This document shows, piece by piece, positions 1 through 8,497 of a stretch of DNA of 64,000 bases; position 1 is the first letter of the stretch, and every line of letters begins with the position of its first letter. This DNA is from Salmonella enterica subsp. enterica serovar Typhimurium str. LT2. GTDB taxonomy: Bacteria; Pseudomonadota; Gammaproteobacteria; Enterobacterales; Enterobacteriaceae. The position numbers and the translations under genes are program-made. The stretch lies in assembly GCF_000006945.2 (NCBI RefSeq), contig NC_003197.2, forward strand, positions 930,001 through 994,000, in the 5' to 3' direction. The notes under the pieces are model-generated. The model searched no databases, had not been told where the DNA came from, and saw only the letters and a list, made by a program, of their open reading frames with translations.

Positions 1-334
1 TTCTCGCGGGTAACTATAATAGAATGCCAAGAAAACAGGGACTTTTCCTGCAATTATGATGAACGGCTTAAAAATGATTTGTGTATATTCTTTTTCATCT
101 GAGGGAGAAAGCTAAATATAAATGTTATGGAATGCTTCATCATCATCGACATTTTTTTAATAGTTGATAACTGGCTATATAGTCTTATAGGCACCTTTTT
201 CTAAGGTTGAACATTCCTATACCATTTCATCTGTTTTATCACTATGATATTTATTTCATTGGTTACAATATGAATGCAATTTTATTTACATAATATAGCT
301 GTTCCTACGGTGCTGAAAAATTAAGGAGTTAATA
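1..334. other. AT-rich intergenic region upstream of the ETF-QO gene
   Basis: No convincing gene is visible in this stretch. It is strongly AT-rich and has many short stop-interrupted frames, as expected of a promoter-bearing spacer in a horizontally acquired segment. The only clear functional signal is the strong ribosome-binding site AAGGAG just before the start codon at 335. I could not fix a promoter with confidence. Confidence 0.6.
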
Positions 335-2020
335 ATGAACGATACACTTTCTAATACCCAGCAATCACGTGAGACAATAGAATGTGATGTTCTTATTGTG
401 GGAGCAGGACCCGCCGGATTATCTGCAGCTCTTAAACTTAAATTACAGGCAAATGACGCAGGAAAAGAACTGTCCATTATCGTCCTTGATAAAGGAGCTG
501 AGCCTGGTTCTCATATTCTCAGTGGGGCAGTCATGGATCCCCGAGCGCTGAATGAACTAATTCCTGATTGGCAGGAAAGAGGCGCACCCATTAAACAGCC
601 TGTTACTCAGGATAAATTACTGTTACTGACGAATGAAAAATGTATTAATTTGCCGGATGCATTGATTCCTGATAATTTTCGCAACCATGGAAACTTTATC
701 GTAAGCCTCGGTAATCTCATTAAATGGCTCGCCGGTCAGGCAGAAACGTCAGGCGTGGATATTTATGCAGGCTTTTCGGCAACTGAGATACTGTATGATC
801 AGGATACTAACATTATCGGTGTAGTAACTGGTGATATGGGACGTCATCGGGATGGCAGCAAGAAAGAGGGGTTCCTGAGTGGAATAGAAATTCTGGCAAA
901 ATATACAATTTTTGCCGAAGGGGCCCGCGGTAGTCTGGCTAAAGAACTGATCAAAAAATTTCATCTTGATACAGGCAAAGCACCCCAGAGTTTTAGCATA
1001 GGCATAAAAGAGTTGTGGGAGGTTCCATCAGACCAGTCCCATCCGGGGCTTGTAATTCACACCACAGGTTGGCCTCTGGATAAAGAGTCGTTCGGGGGTG
1101 GGTTTCTCTATCATCTTAATGATAATAAAATTGCACTAGGTTTGGTTGTGGGACTTGATTATTCAAATCCCTGGTTAAGCCCTTTTCAGGAAATGCAGCG
1201 CCTGAAAACACACCCTTCTATACGCAAATACATTGACCGGGGTAAGCGTATTGGTTATGGCGCAAGAGCAATCAATAACGGCGGGATTGCGTCTATGCCT
1301 GATCCCTGTTTACCTGGTGGTCTGCTGATTGGTTGTAATGCCGGTACGCTCAATGCAAGTAGAATCAAGGGCATCCATACAGCTATCAAAAGTGGCATGA
1401 TAGCGGCTGACGCTATATTTAATGCTTTGCTGGACAACAGGAAAAACGACATACTGACAGAATATCAAACATTACTGCGACAGAGCTGGCTTTGGCAGGA
1501 ACTGGAAAATGGTAGTAATTTCAAACCCTGGTTTAAAAAAGGGCGTGTGATAGGTTTTATTATGACTGGCATTGAGCATTGGCTGCTTCCCCGAATGGGT
1601 ATAAAAAAAATCCCCTGGCGTGTAAAAAATAACCGACCGGACAATATCACTCTGCAACCGGCCAACAAAAGCCAGAAAAAACTGTACGACAAACCTGACG
1701 GTAAACTGACGTTTGATATTTTGTCATCCGTCTATCTCAGTAACACCTGGCATGATGACGACCAGCCAGTACATTTGAAAATCAGTGATCAGAATATCCC
1801 TATATCCATTAATCTGGATATTTATGGTGGCCCCGAAGAACGATATTGCCCTGCCGGAGTATATGAATTTTTACAGGATAGTGAAACACAAAATATGCGT
1901 CTGCAAATAAATTCACAGAACTGTATTCACTGTAAAGTTTGTGACATTAAAGATCCTAAACAAAATATAACCTGGACTACGCCTGAAGGTGGCAACGGAC
2001 CAAATTATACAGGGATGTAA
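335..2020 (+). CDS. Electron-transfer flavoprotein:ubiquinone oxidoreductase (ETF-QO)
   Basis: The 561-residue product passes electrons from reduced electron-transfer flavoprotein to membrane quinone, normally from acyl-CoA dehydrogenases. An FAD-binding GxGxxG lies at residues 23-28 (GAGPAG). The C-terminal ferredoxin-like domain has the four 4Fe-4S cysteines of the family: C505 in CPAGVYEF and C530, C533, C536 in CIHCKVC, followed by the typical PEGGNGPNY ending. Length is normal for bacterial ETF-QO. AAGGAG precedes the ATG by 7 bases. The partner ETF subunits and dehydrogenase are not in the window and would be expected to the left. Family assignment is sure; the substrate pathway is unknown. 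It is not part of the E. coli backbone at this locus. Confidence 0.93.
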   Translation: MNDTLSNTQQSRETIECDVLIVGAGPAGLSAALKLKLQANDAGKELSIIVLDKGAEPGSHILSGAVMDPRALNELIPDWQERGAPIKQPVTQDKLLLLTNEKCINLPDALIPDNFRNHGNFIVSLGNLIKWLAGQAETSGVDIYAGFSATEILYDQDTNIIGVVTGDMGRHRDGSKKEGFLSGIEILAKYTIFAEGARGSLAKELIKKFHLDTGKAPQSFSIGIKELWEVPSDQSHPGLVIHTTGWPLDKESFGGGFLYHLNDNKIALGLVVGLDYSNPWLSPFQEMQRLKTHPSIRKYIDRGKRIGYGARAINNGGIASMPDPCLPGGLLIGCNAGTLNASRIKGIHTAIKSGMIAADAIFNALLDNRKNDILTEYQTLLRQSWLWQELENGSNFKPWFKKGRVIGFIMTGIEHWLLPRMGIKKIPWRVKNNRPDNITLQPANKSQKKLYDKPDGKLTFDILSSVYLSNTWHDDDQPVHLKISDQNIPISINLDIYGGPEERYCPAGVYEFLQDSETQNMRLQINSQNCIHCKVCDIKDPKQNITWTTPEGGNGPNYTGM

Positions 2021-2025
2021 CGCTA

Positions 2026-2916
2026 TCACTCAGTCTGAGCTGTGAGCATAGTAACCAGTTTTTGTGTGAAGCCGGGTAATTTGTCAAAGCTTCTGGCGCA
2101 GATTTGTAATTTTCTTAATGACCAAAATTCATCAAGATCAATAATCGAAAATTCATGCAACTGACGCAAACGGGATGCAGCAGAGTGAGGCATTATACCA
2201 ATGCCCACTTTTGCTTCAACCATACGGCAAAATGTTTCAAAGTTGCCGACCTGTATTCTAATTTTCAGTTTAGATGGTACTAGTTCTGCCTTTTTTCGGA
2301 TAAATTCAAACATTCCTGTCCCTTCAGGCAGGCTGATTTGTTCATATTGAATTAATTCATGAAAGGTCACGCTTTTTCTGTCAGCAAAGGGATGGTCTGT
2401 CGCGGTGATAAGCACTAGCCTATCAGTACGGAACGGCAGTATTTCAAGATTATCTGTTGTAATATTACCAGCAACAATTCCGAGATCAGTTTTCCCCTCA
2501 ATAACAGAACGTACAATTTCCGGACTTGGATACTCCCTGAGATCAATATTCACATCGTTATATAGTGTAAGGAAATGGCTTAACAATGGGGGGAGATACT
2601 CTGCAATAGCAGTTATACTGGAAAATATTCTGACATGTCCTTTGATGCCTTTAACATGCTCCTGCATATCGCTACGTAACATTTCCATCTGATTCACAAT
2701 AAGGCTGGCGTGGTGTTTAAATGTTTCACCAGCAGAGGATAACGTTATCCCCTTGCTACTACGATACAGCAATCTCAGATTGATACTCTGTTCAAGATTA
2801 CGTATACGCACGCTACCAGATGCGGCAGACATGTAAGTTTTTTCCGCTCCACGTGTTATGCTCCCTTCTTCACTGATAGCAAGGAATAATTTTAAATCTT
2901 TTATATCAAAGTGCAT
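2026..2916 (-). CDS. LysR-family transcriptional regulator
   Basis: This 296-residue protein has an N-terminal winged helix-turn-helix at about residues 3-60 (LKLFLAISEEGSITRGAEKT and the following recognition helix), then a LysR-type effector-binding domain. The length is typical of the family. It converges on the ETF-QO gene with only five bases between the two stop codons, so it may regulate the flavoprotein genes. That is inference, because LysR regulators more often lie divergent to their targets. The effector is not predictable from sequence. A nested inverted-repeat element lies about 85-185 bases upstream of the start. Confidence 0.88.
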   Translation of the reverse strand: MHFDIKDLKLFLAISEEGSITRGAEKTYMSAASGSVRIRNLEQSINLRLLYRSSKGITLSSAGETFKHHASLIVNQMEMLRSDMQEHVKGIKGHVRIFSSITAIAEYLPPLLSHFLTLYNDVNIDLREYPSPEIVRSVIEGKTDLGIVAGNITTDNLEILPFRTDRLVLITATDHPFADRKSVTFHELIQYEQISLPEGTGMFEFIRKKAELVPSKLKIRIQVGNFETFCRMVEAKVGIGIMPHSAASRLRQLHEFSIIDLDEFWSLRKLQICARSFDKLPGFTQKLVTMLTAQTE

Positions 2917-3001
2917 CGTTGTGGCTCATAATTAACGTATAATACAGTGTGCTGCTTTTTTATAGACTCAGTCAGACTGAGTATTTCGGCCTATCCGAAT
3001 T

Positions 3002-3100
3002 CCTGTCACGTCGAGATAACTACAAAATGTAGGCTGACGGTGTCACCGCCCTACCATGATCCGGGGCGGATCTGGTAGGACGCTGGTGACCGCTGACAGG
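3002..3100. repeat. Nested inverted-repeat (cruciform-like) element
   Basis: An outer pair CCTGTCA (3002-3008) and TGACAGG (3094-3100) encloses two further hairpins. The first is CTACA/TGTAG at 3020-3032 with a 3-base loop. The second is GTCACC (3042-3047) with GGTGAC (3085-3090), continuing inward as CCTACCA/TGGTAGG (3050-3056, 3073-3079) and GATCC/GGATC around the loop GGGGC. There is no U-tract, so it is not a standard terminator. It lies between the LysR gene and a truncated permease gene. It could be a miniature mobile element, a structured leader of the LysR mRNA, or the scar of a rearrangement. Confidence 0.6.
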
Positions 3101-3180
3101 GGGTCAGGTCAGACATATTGTCGGAACCGTTGTAACGTAGATGCTAATACCTGCTCCCCGTGGTCATCAGGTTAACCCGT

Positions 3181-3606
3181 TTACAGCGGTTTTTTCAGCC
3201 CCGGCAGATTTATCATAAACTGATCACCGTAAATATGTGGAATCAGCCAAGTAAAGAACAGATTGGCAAACGCCACCACAAACAATGATACGCCTCCATA
3301 GGTCAATAAAGCGCATACAAGAATAATCATCGGCATGGCTTTGTTCTGGCCCACCATACAGGTCACAGCACTGACAATTGAGTAGTAAAAACCAGCAAGT
3401 TCAATCAGCTTGCCAAATACTGCACCCAGCAGAAAGACAGGAAAATAAAGTTTTACAAAACCGATCAACTTATCCATAAATATATCACTGAAAACCGGGG
3501 CGACCGTCACTGGACGGGTGAACAGAACTGCGCCAAGTGCTACCAGCGGAGCAAAAAGGATCACACTGTAACCACGATAAGCGACCAGCATCAGTAATGA
3601 ATACAT
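3181..3606 (-). pseudogene. Truncated GntP-family permease (N-terminal fragment)
   Basis: The 141 residues are highly hydrophobic. They carry hallmarks of the N-terminal part of GntP-type gluconate/organic-acid transporters: AYRGYSVILFAPL near the start, then VFLLGAVFGKLIE, then LLTYGGVSLFVVAFA. Family members are about 430-460 residues long. Here homology appears to stop at about residue 120 and is followed by a short unrelated tail, so more than two thirds of the transporter is missing. A functional permease is unlikely. The break lies towards the inverted-repeat element on its left and supports the view that 2.9-4.1 kb is a rearrangement scar. Confidence 0.7.
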
Positions 3607-3949
3607 TCATTGTCTTATCTCGCTAGCATGACTACCCATTTTATCCATGTTATGCAACAGCTTGTGTCATATTTTTCTGATCTCCATTTTAGATCAGACA
3701 GGCTATTACTCAGGGATTCCGGCGCGAAGAATGGAACATACTCTAAAAAGTACTCGGCGGATTCAAGTCGGTATCACTCCGTTAATAATCTTTATTCTCG
3801 ACCCGCTGCATGTTGATTTTACGGTTAAACGCCGTTCTCTTATTCATCGCAGGAGTAAACCATCATGACACGCAGTGAAATCCCCAGAAAACGATCATGT
3901 ATTCAATCGTTGATTATCGTTTCGAATACCGACTTTTATCGCAGGATTT
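3607..3949. other. Intergenic region between permease fragment and IS1/yliI chimera
   Basis: No gene is recognised here. The only translation-competent short frame is a 31-codon one at 3864-3959, preceded by CAGGAG, whose stop overlaps the start of the chimeric frame at 3950 (an arrangement that could allow translational coupling). It has no recognisable family and may be fortuitous. I could not find the terminal inverted repeat of IS1, so the left end of the insertion sequence is either degraded or of a divergent iso-IS1. Confidence 0.4.
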
Positions 3950-4135
3950 ATGATGGCTAAAGTCGATGTGAAATGCCCGTTTTGCGCGCAAACGGCATCC
4001 GTTAAAAAGTATGGTCCGGGGAGTGCAGGGCACCAGCATTACCGCTGTCAGGTATGTTGCCGCAGCTTTCAGGTCGACTATGAATACCGCGCCTGTCAGC
4101 CCGGCATGAAAGAGCAGGTTGTTGATCTTGCCATG
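3950..4135 (+). mobile_element. IS1-like insertion sequence remnant (InsA N-terminal part)
   Basis: The first 62 codons encode an InsA-type zinc finger. CPFC (C9, C12) and CQVC (C33, C36) have IS1 InsA spacing, followed by the conserved GHQHYRC and ACQPGMKEQVVDLAM segments, which match the InsA region just before its helix-turn-helix. The rest of InsA, all of InsB and the right IS end are absent. The sequence passes without a break into yliI. This is most easily explained by IS insertion into yliI followed by an IS-mediated deletion. Confidence 0.75.
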
Positions 4136-4633
4136 TACACTGCCGGTATTCGTAATCCGCAGGGGCTGGCCATCAATCCCTGGAGCGGCGCGCTATGGCT
4201 GCATGAACACGGTCCGCGCGGCGGCGATGAAATTAACATCCCGGAAAAAGGCAAAAATTATGGCTGGCCGCTGGCCACATGGGGCGTCAACTATAGTGGT
4301 CTGAAAGTGCCGGAAGCCAAAGGTGAAATTGTCGAGGGAACGGCGCAACCGGTTTACTACTGGAAGGATTCTCCAGCGATCAGCGGGATGGCTTTTTATG
4401 CCAGCGACGTTTTTGCGCCGTGGCGGCACAAACTGTTTATCGGCGCGCTAAAAGATAAAGAGGTCATTGTGATGCGCGTCGATGGCAATACGGTGACGGA
4501 AGAAGGCCGTATTCTGGGTGACAGAAAGCAACGTATCTACGATGTGCGTGTCGGACCTGACGGCTACTTATATGTGTTAACCGATGAGTCCGACGGGCAG
4601 TTACTCAAGGTAAGTCCTGCAGCCACGCGTTAG
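3950..4633 (+). pseudogene. yliI: In-frame chimera: InsA N-terminus fused to C-terminal half of YliI aldose dehydrogenase
   Basis: Residues 1-62 are IS1 InsA-like. From residue 63 (YTAGIRNPQGLAINPW) to 227 the protein is the C-terminal part of YliI, the periplasmic PQQ-dependent aldose sugar dehydrogenase. It retains HEHGPRGGDEINIPEKGKNY and the conserved ending DGYLYVLTDES. Intact YliI is about 370 residues with a signal peptide, so roughly 205 N-terminal residues, including export signal and much of the beta-propeller, are lost. The open frame is preserved, with GCAGGA ahead of the ATG, so a stable product is possible, but it could not be exported or catalytic as the family is understood. 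The stop overlaps the stop of the convergent yliJ gene. Confidence 0.8.
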
Positions 4634-5256
4634 GTCACCGGGATCATCACCACTTTGCGAAAAGCAGGGCGCTCGGTAAGCTGCTGATACCAGCGTTCCA
4701 GATTCGGGCGCGGCGTCCATTTCAGACCCACGTTCAGCAGGTTATAGACGAAAGGCGCAATAGCGATATCACCGGTGCCAAAGTTATCCCCTGAGAACCA
4801 CGGCTGGTGGGCCAGCGCATCATCAAGAAGCGCAAACAGGCTATCACACTTTTCGATACCGGCTTCAATTGCCGCCTGGTCGCGTTTTTCCGGCGGGGTT
4901 CTGACCAGTCCCATCAGGATCACGCGGTGCGCCGGGCTTAACGTTTGATTCGCCCAGTCCATCCATTTTTCGCCCTCCGCACGCCGCGCCGGATTATCAA
5001 CCCATAGCCGGTTCTGGCCGTATTGCGCCGCCAGATAGCGGACAATGGCATTGGATTCCCACAATAACAGGTCGGTTTCATCATCTTTAAGCAGCGGCAC
5101 CAGCCCATTAGGATTCATCGCCAGATAGTCGGCATCCTGGTTAACGCCGAATTTTCCGCCTGCCAGAATTTGATCGTATGGCAGTTCCAGCTCTTCAAGC
5201 GTCCACAACACTTTTTTAACATTAGTCGAGTTGTTCCGGCCCCACAGCGTAATCAT
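4630..5256 (-). CDS. yliJ: Glutathione S-transferase family protein YliJ
   Basis: The 208-residue cytosolic protein has a thioredoxin-like N-terminal domain beginning ITLWGRNNSTNVKKVLW, the glutathione-binding NGLVPLL and ESNAIVRYL segments around residues 50-70, and an all-helical C-terminal domain. This is the usual two-domain GST layout. It probably conjugates or reduces with glutathione, but the substrate is not known. It is convergent with the yliI remnant, as expected from the E. coli order yliI-yliJ-dacC. The identification is strong at ortholog level and the function is family-level only. Confidence 0.9.
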   Translation of the reverse strand: MITLWGRNNSTNVKKVLWTLEELELPYDQILAGGKFGVNQDADYLAMNPNGLVPLLKDDETDLLLWESNAIVRYLAAQYGQNRLWVDNPARRAEGEKWMDWANQTLSPAHRVILMGLVRTPPEKRDQAAIEAGIEKCDSLFALLDDALAHQPWFSGDNFGTGDIAIAPFVYNLLNVGLKWTPRPNLERWYQQLTERPAFRKVVMIPVT

Positions 5257-5499
5257 ATTAACCCCTTCCGTTTTATCAGGATGATGACAGTAATCGGCCT
5301 ACCGTGAGATAAACCTAACATTTACACAATGGTCTGTAAAAAAATCGTTATGAAGGAAGCGTAACGGGATGTTATTGCATAAACTTTAAAAACTTTACCA
5401 AGTTACGGTTTCTTTAACGTCGTGAGTGCGTTATTACTCACCGCACTTATTACACGGTGGTGTGACGTGTGTTTTTGGAATGGATACTCGGGTGGTACT

Positions 5500-6702
5500 A
5501 TGACGCAATACGCTTCTTCCCTTCGTAGCCTCGCGGCAGGTTCGGTTCTCTTATTCCTTTTCGCTTCGCCTGTAAAGGCAGAGGAACAAACGATCGCGCC
5601 GCCGGGCGTTGATGCGCGAGCCTGGATCTTAATGGATTACGCCAGCGGTAAAGTACTGGCGGAAGGCAACGCCGATGAGAAACTCGACCCTGCCAGTTTG
5701 ACAAAAATTATGACCAGCTACGTGGTGGGCCAGGCGCTGAAGGCAGGGAAAATCAAGCTGACCGATATGGTGACGGTGGGCAAAGATGCCTGGGCGACGG
5801 GGAACCCGGCGCTACGTGGGTCGTCGGTGATGTTTCTGAAGCCAGGCGATCAGGTGTCGGTTGCGGATCTTAATAAAGGCATCATCATTCAGTCAGGTAA
5901 CGATGCCTGTATCGCGCTTGCCGACTACGTCGCCGGAAGCCAGGAGTCCTTTATCGGCCTGATGAACGCCTATGCGAAACGACTGGGGTTAACCAATACA
6001 ACCTTCCAGACGGTACACGGTCTTGATGCGCCAGGGCAGTTCAGTACCGCTCGCGATATGGCGTTGCTCGGCAAGGCCTTGATTCACGATGTGCCTGACG
6101 AATACGCCATTCATAAAGAAAAAGAATTTACTTTTAATAATATTCGTCAGCCAAACCGCAACCGCCTGTTGTGGAGCACCAATCTGCATGTCGACGGCAT
6201 GAAAACGGGGACAACGGCTGGCGCTGGGTATAACCTTGTCGCCTCCGCCACCCAGGGCGATATGCGCCTGATCTCTGTCGTGCTGGGGGCGAAAACGGAC
6301 CGTATTCGTTTTAATGAGTCAGAAAAACTGCTGACCTGGGGTTTCCGCTTCTTTGAAACGGTCACGCCGATTAAACCTGACGCGACATTCGTGACGCAGC
6401 GGGTCTGGTTTGGCGATAAGCATGAGGTCAATTTGGGGGCGGGCGATGCGGGGTCTGTGACGATTCCGCGTGGGCAGCTTAAAAACCTGAAGGCCAGCTT
6501 TACGTTGAACGAACCACAGCTCACGGCGCCGTTGAAGAAAGGGCAGGTTGTCGGCACCATCGATTTCCAGCTTAACGGAAAATCCATTGAGCAACGCCCG
6601 TTAATGGTGATGGAAAACGTCGAGGAGGGGGGATTTTTCAGCCGGATGTGGGATTTTGTGCTGATGAAACTCCATCAGTGGTTTGGCAGTTGGTTCTCGT
6701 AA
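5500..6702 (+). CDS. dacC: D-alanyl-D-alanine carboxypeptidase DacC (PBP6)
   Basis: DacC removes the terminal D-Ala from peptidoglycan pentapeptides in the periplasm. The 400-residue form starting at 5500 matches E. coli DacC in length. An upstream ATG at 5422 would add 26 residues ahead of the signal peptide and is rejected. A signal peptide ends near residue 27 (VKA). The three penicillin-binding motifs are present: SxxK as S66-LT-K69, SGN at 132-134 and KTG at 235-237. The protein ends in an amphipathic membrane anchor rich in W and F. It stands alone, with its own upstream spacer and a REP-like hairpin after the stop. Confidence 0.95.
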   Translation: MTQYASSLRSLAAGSVLLFLFASPVKAEEQTIAPPGVDARAWILMDYASGKVLAEGNADEKLDPASLTKIMTSYVVGQALKAGKIKLTDMVTVGKDAWATGNPALRGSSVMFLKPGDQVSVADLNKGIIIQSGNDACIALADYVAGSQESFIGLMNAYAKRLGLTNTTFQTVHGLDAPGQFSTARDMALLGKALIHDVPDEYAIHKEKEFTFNNIRQPNRNRLLWSTNLHVDGMKTGTTAGAGYNLVASATQGDMRLISVVLGAKTDRIRFNESEKLLTWGFRFFETVTPIKPDATFVTQRVWFGDKHEVNLGAGDAGSVTIPRGQLKNLKASFTLNEPQLTAPLKKGQVVGTIDFQLNGKSIEQRPLMVMENVEEGGFFSRMWDFVLMKLHQWFGSWFS

Positions 6703-6711
6703 AATAACTCC

Positions 6712-6740
6712 GTAGCCGGGTGCGCGTCGCATCCGGCTAC
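6712..6740. repeat. REP-like palindrome between dacC and deoR
   Basis: GTAGCCGGGTGCG (6712-6724) and CGCATCCGGCTAC (6728-6740) form a perfect 13-bp inverted repeat with a 3-base loop. This is the sequence style of enterobacterial REP/BIME units. It sits between two convergent genes, the usual place for such elements, and probably stabilises 3' ends or limits read-through. Confidence 0.75.
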
Positions 6741-6746
6741 GGGCGG

Positions 6747-7505
6747 TTAATACATCAGAGTAATTTGTTGCGCTTTAGCGTAGGCCACAAAGGCCTCATC
6801 GGGACGGCGGTCGCTGATAATCGTATCAAAGCGTGATAATTCCCCCATCCGCGCCGGACGTACCTTGCCGAATTTACTGTGATCCACCACCAGTACATGG
6901 CACTGTGCCATTGTCATTGCCCAATGTTTTACCGGCAGCTCTTCCAGATTAAAGCAGGTAGCGCCTTTACTGGTATGAACGCCAGCGGCGGAATAAAACG
7001 CGATATCCGGACAAATATTGTTTAACGTTTCATGGAAATCAAGCGGTTTGAAAATGGCGTTGCTGGCGTGAAACTCCCCGCCGCTGAGGATGGCGCGGCA
7101 ATGGGGTTTGTCCTGCAGCGCCAGGAAGGTATTAAGTGAATAGCACACCGCCGTAAAGGGAAGGTCATTATCAATGGCTTCAATGATCCACGGCGTGGTG
7201 GTGCCGCAGTCAATAAATACCGTCTGATGCGCTTGTACCAGGCCCGCAGCCAGCTGAGCGGCTCGGCGTTTTTCTTCCACCAGACGAGATTTTTGATCGC
7301 TTAACAGATAATGACTGGCGCTGCGGGGCTCCAGTACGATATAGCCGCCTAGCAACACGACAGGCGCGCTTTTATGGTTCAGGTCGCGACGAATGGTCAT
7401 TTCAGAGACGCCCAACAGGGTCGCGGCTTCTTTAAGATGAAGTTTATCGCTGCGTTTTAAGGCCTGCAGCAATTGACCAATACGCTCGTCGCGTCGCGTT
7501 TCCAT
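6747..7505 (-). CDS. deoR: Deoxyribonucleoside regulator DeoR
   Basis: DeoR represses the nucleoside catabolism genes (deoCABD, nupG in E. coli) and is induced by deoxyribose-5-phosphate. The 252 residues equal the E. coli length. The N-terminal helix-turn-helix spans about residues 22-42 (LHLKEAATLLGVSEMTIRRD). The sugar-phosphate sensing domain follows, with the family's DCGTTT and NLEELPVKHW segments. It lies downstream of ybjG on the same strand, separated by a hairpin that may terminate ybjG transcription. Identification is by near-identity to the E. coli protein as I recall it. Confidence 0.95.
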   Translation of the reverse strand: METRRDERIGQLLQALKRSDKLHLKEAATLLGVSEMTIRRDLNHKSAPVVLLGGYIVLEPRSASHYLLSDQKSRLVEEKRRAAQLAAGLVQAHQTVFIDCGTTTPWIIEAIDNDLPFTAVCYSLNTFLALQDKPHCRAILSGGEFHASNAIFKPLDFHETLNNICPDIAFYSAAGVHTSKGATCFNLEELPVKHWAMTMAQCHVLVVDHSKFGKVRPARMGELSRFDTIISDRRPDEAFVAYAKAQQITLMY

Positions 7506-7525
7506 AGTTCCCCTGGAGAGTTAAA

Positions 7526-7554
7526 TAAGCGCTCCGCACCATACAGAGCGCTTA
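7526..7554 (-). terminator. Hairpin between ybjG and deoR
   Basis: TAAGCGCTC (7526-7534) and GAGCGCTTA (7546-7554) are a perfect 9-bp inverted repeat with an 11-base loop, located after the ybjG stop and just before deoR. The following bases on the minus strand are only moderately U-rich, so termination may be partial. It could alternatively be an operator for deoR. Confidence 0.45.
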
Positions 7555-7576
7555 ATATTACTCTTTTTTTCGCTAT

Positions 7577-8185
7577 TTAGTCACGTACCCAGCCTTTTCG
7601 AATGGGCAATGCGAAACAGAAACGGTAACAACGTTGCAGCGCCTGGTAGAGCGGCGCGCCGTACCACTGCCAGATCAGCTGTGCGCTCAGGCAGCCAAGC
7701 ATCGCTACCAGCAGCGCGCCAATCATATCTAACGGCCAGTGTACGCCGAGATAGACGCGCGACCAGGCGATGGTAATGGCTATCGCCATCATCACGATGC
7801 CTGACCAGAGGCGGTGCCAGAACAAAAACGCCAGCGCAAAGGTAAAAATCACCGTACCGTGATCGCTGGGGAACGAGTCATCGGCGGCATGATGCAGGAA
7901 GTTATAGCCGATATGATCGACAAACGGACGGTCGTGCGGGAAAAGGTGTCCCATTGTCCAGGAGACCGCCAGACTGATAATCAGCGCGATGCCGATTTTA
8001 ACGATCAGCTGGCGCTGGGCGCAGACCCGATCGCGGGGCCCCCACAGCCAGAGTACCACGGCTAAGAGCGGGACGATGTTGATGACATCTTTGGCGATAA
8101 AGATAGCGAGCGAAATTATCCACTGCGCGGAATCAGGCGTGGCGTTAATAAAATAAAACAGCGAGTTGTTAAGGTTTTCCAGCAT
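7577..8185 (-). CDS. ybjG: Undecaprenyl-diphosphate phosphatase YbjG (PAP2 family)
   Basis: This inner-membrane enzyme dephosphorylates undecaprenyl diphosphate and so recycles the lipid carrier for peptidoglycan. The start at 8185 gives 202 residues beginning MLENLNNSLF, which matches the E. coli N-terminus. An upstream ATG at 8251 lacks a ribosome-binding site. PAP2 phosphatase motifs are visible: HDRPF, SFPSDHGT and SRVYLGVHWPLD. Several membrane helices flank them. Compared with E. coli there is a short insertion near GPRDRVC. It is divergent from mdfA. A possible PhoP box lies upstream. Confidence 0.92.
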   Translation of the reverse strand: MLENLNNSLFYFINATPDSAQWIISLAIFIAKDVINIVPLLAVVLWLWGPRDRVCAQRQLIVKIGIALIISLAVSWTMGHLFPHDRPFVDHIGYNFLHHAADDSFPSDHGTVIFTFALAFLFWHRLWSGIVMMAIAITIAWSRVYLGVHWPLDMIGALLVAMLGCLSAQLIWQWYGAPLYQALQRCYRFCFALPIRKGWVRD

Positions 8186-8351
8186 AACATCCAGGCTCGG
8201 AGCAATGAAATCAAAAGGGATAGCCAGCTCATCCCCGTGCAAACTGAGCATAAATGCAGCGTAACAGGGAGGAAAAGCAGTATTGTCTTATTTGGCGGCA
8301 ACATGAAGAGATTTAAGACAATGGCATAAAATAACGTTGATGATAACGGCG

Positions 8352-8367
8352 CAAACTTAAATTAACC
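8352..8367 (-). promoter_or_regulatory. Candidate PhoP box upstream of ybjG
   Basis: On the minus strand GGTTAA is followed by five bases and GTTTGC, resembling the PhoP direct repeat (G/T)GTTTA-N5-(G/T)GTTTA with mismatches. It is followed about 11 bases later by TATCAT, which could be the -10. E. coli ybjG is known to respond to PhoPQ. The match is imperfect, so this is a suggestion only. Confidence 0.3.
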
Positions 8368-8497
8368 TTAAAGTACGCAAGCGCTAAGCGGCTTTCTGTA
8401 AAAATGTGCGCTATTTCCCTTGCAGCCTCATAATTCGCTATCTCAGTTCCCCGACTTTCATTACACTCTGCGCGGTTTTTATTGGCGAAGAGATGGT

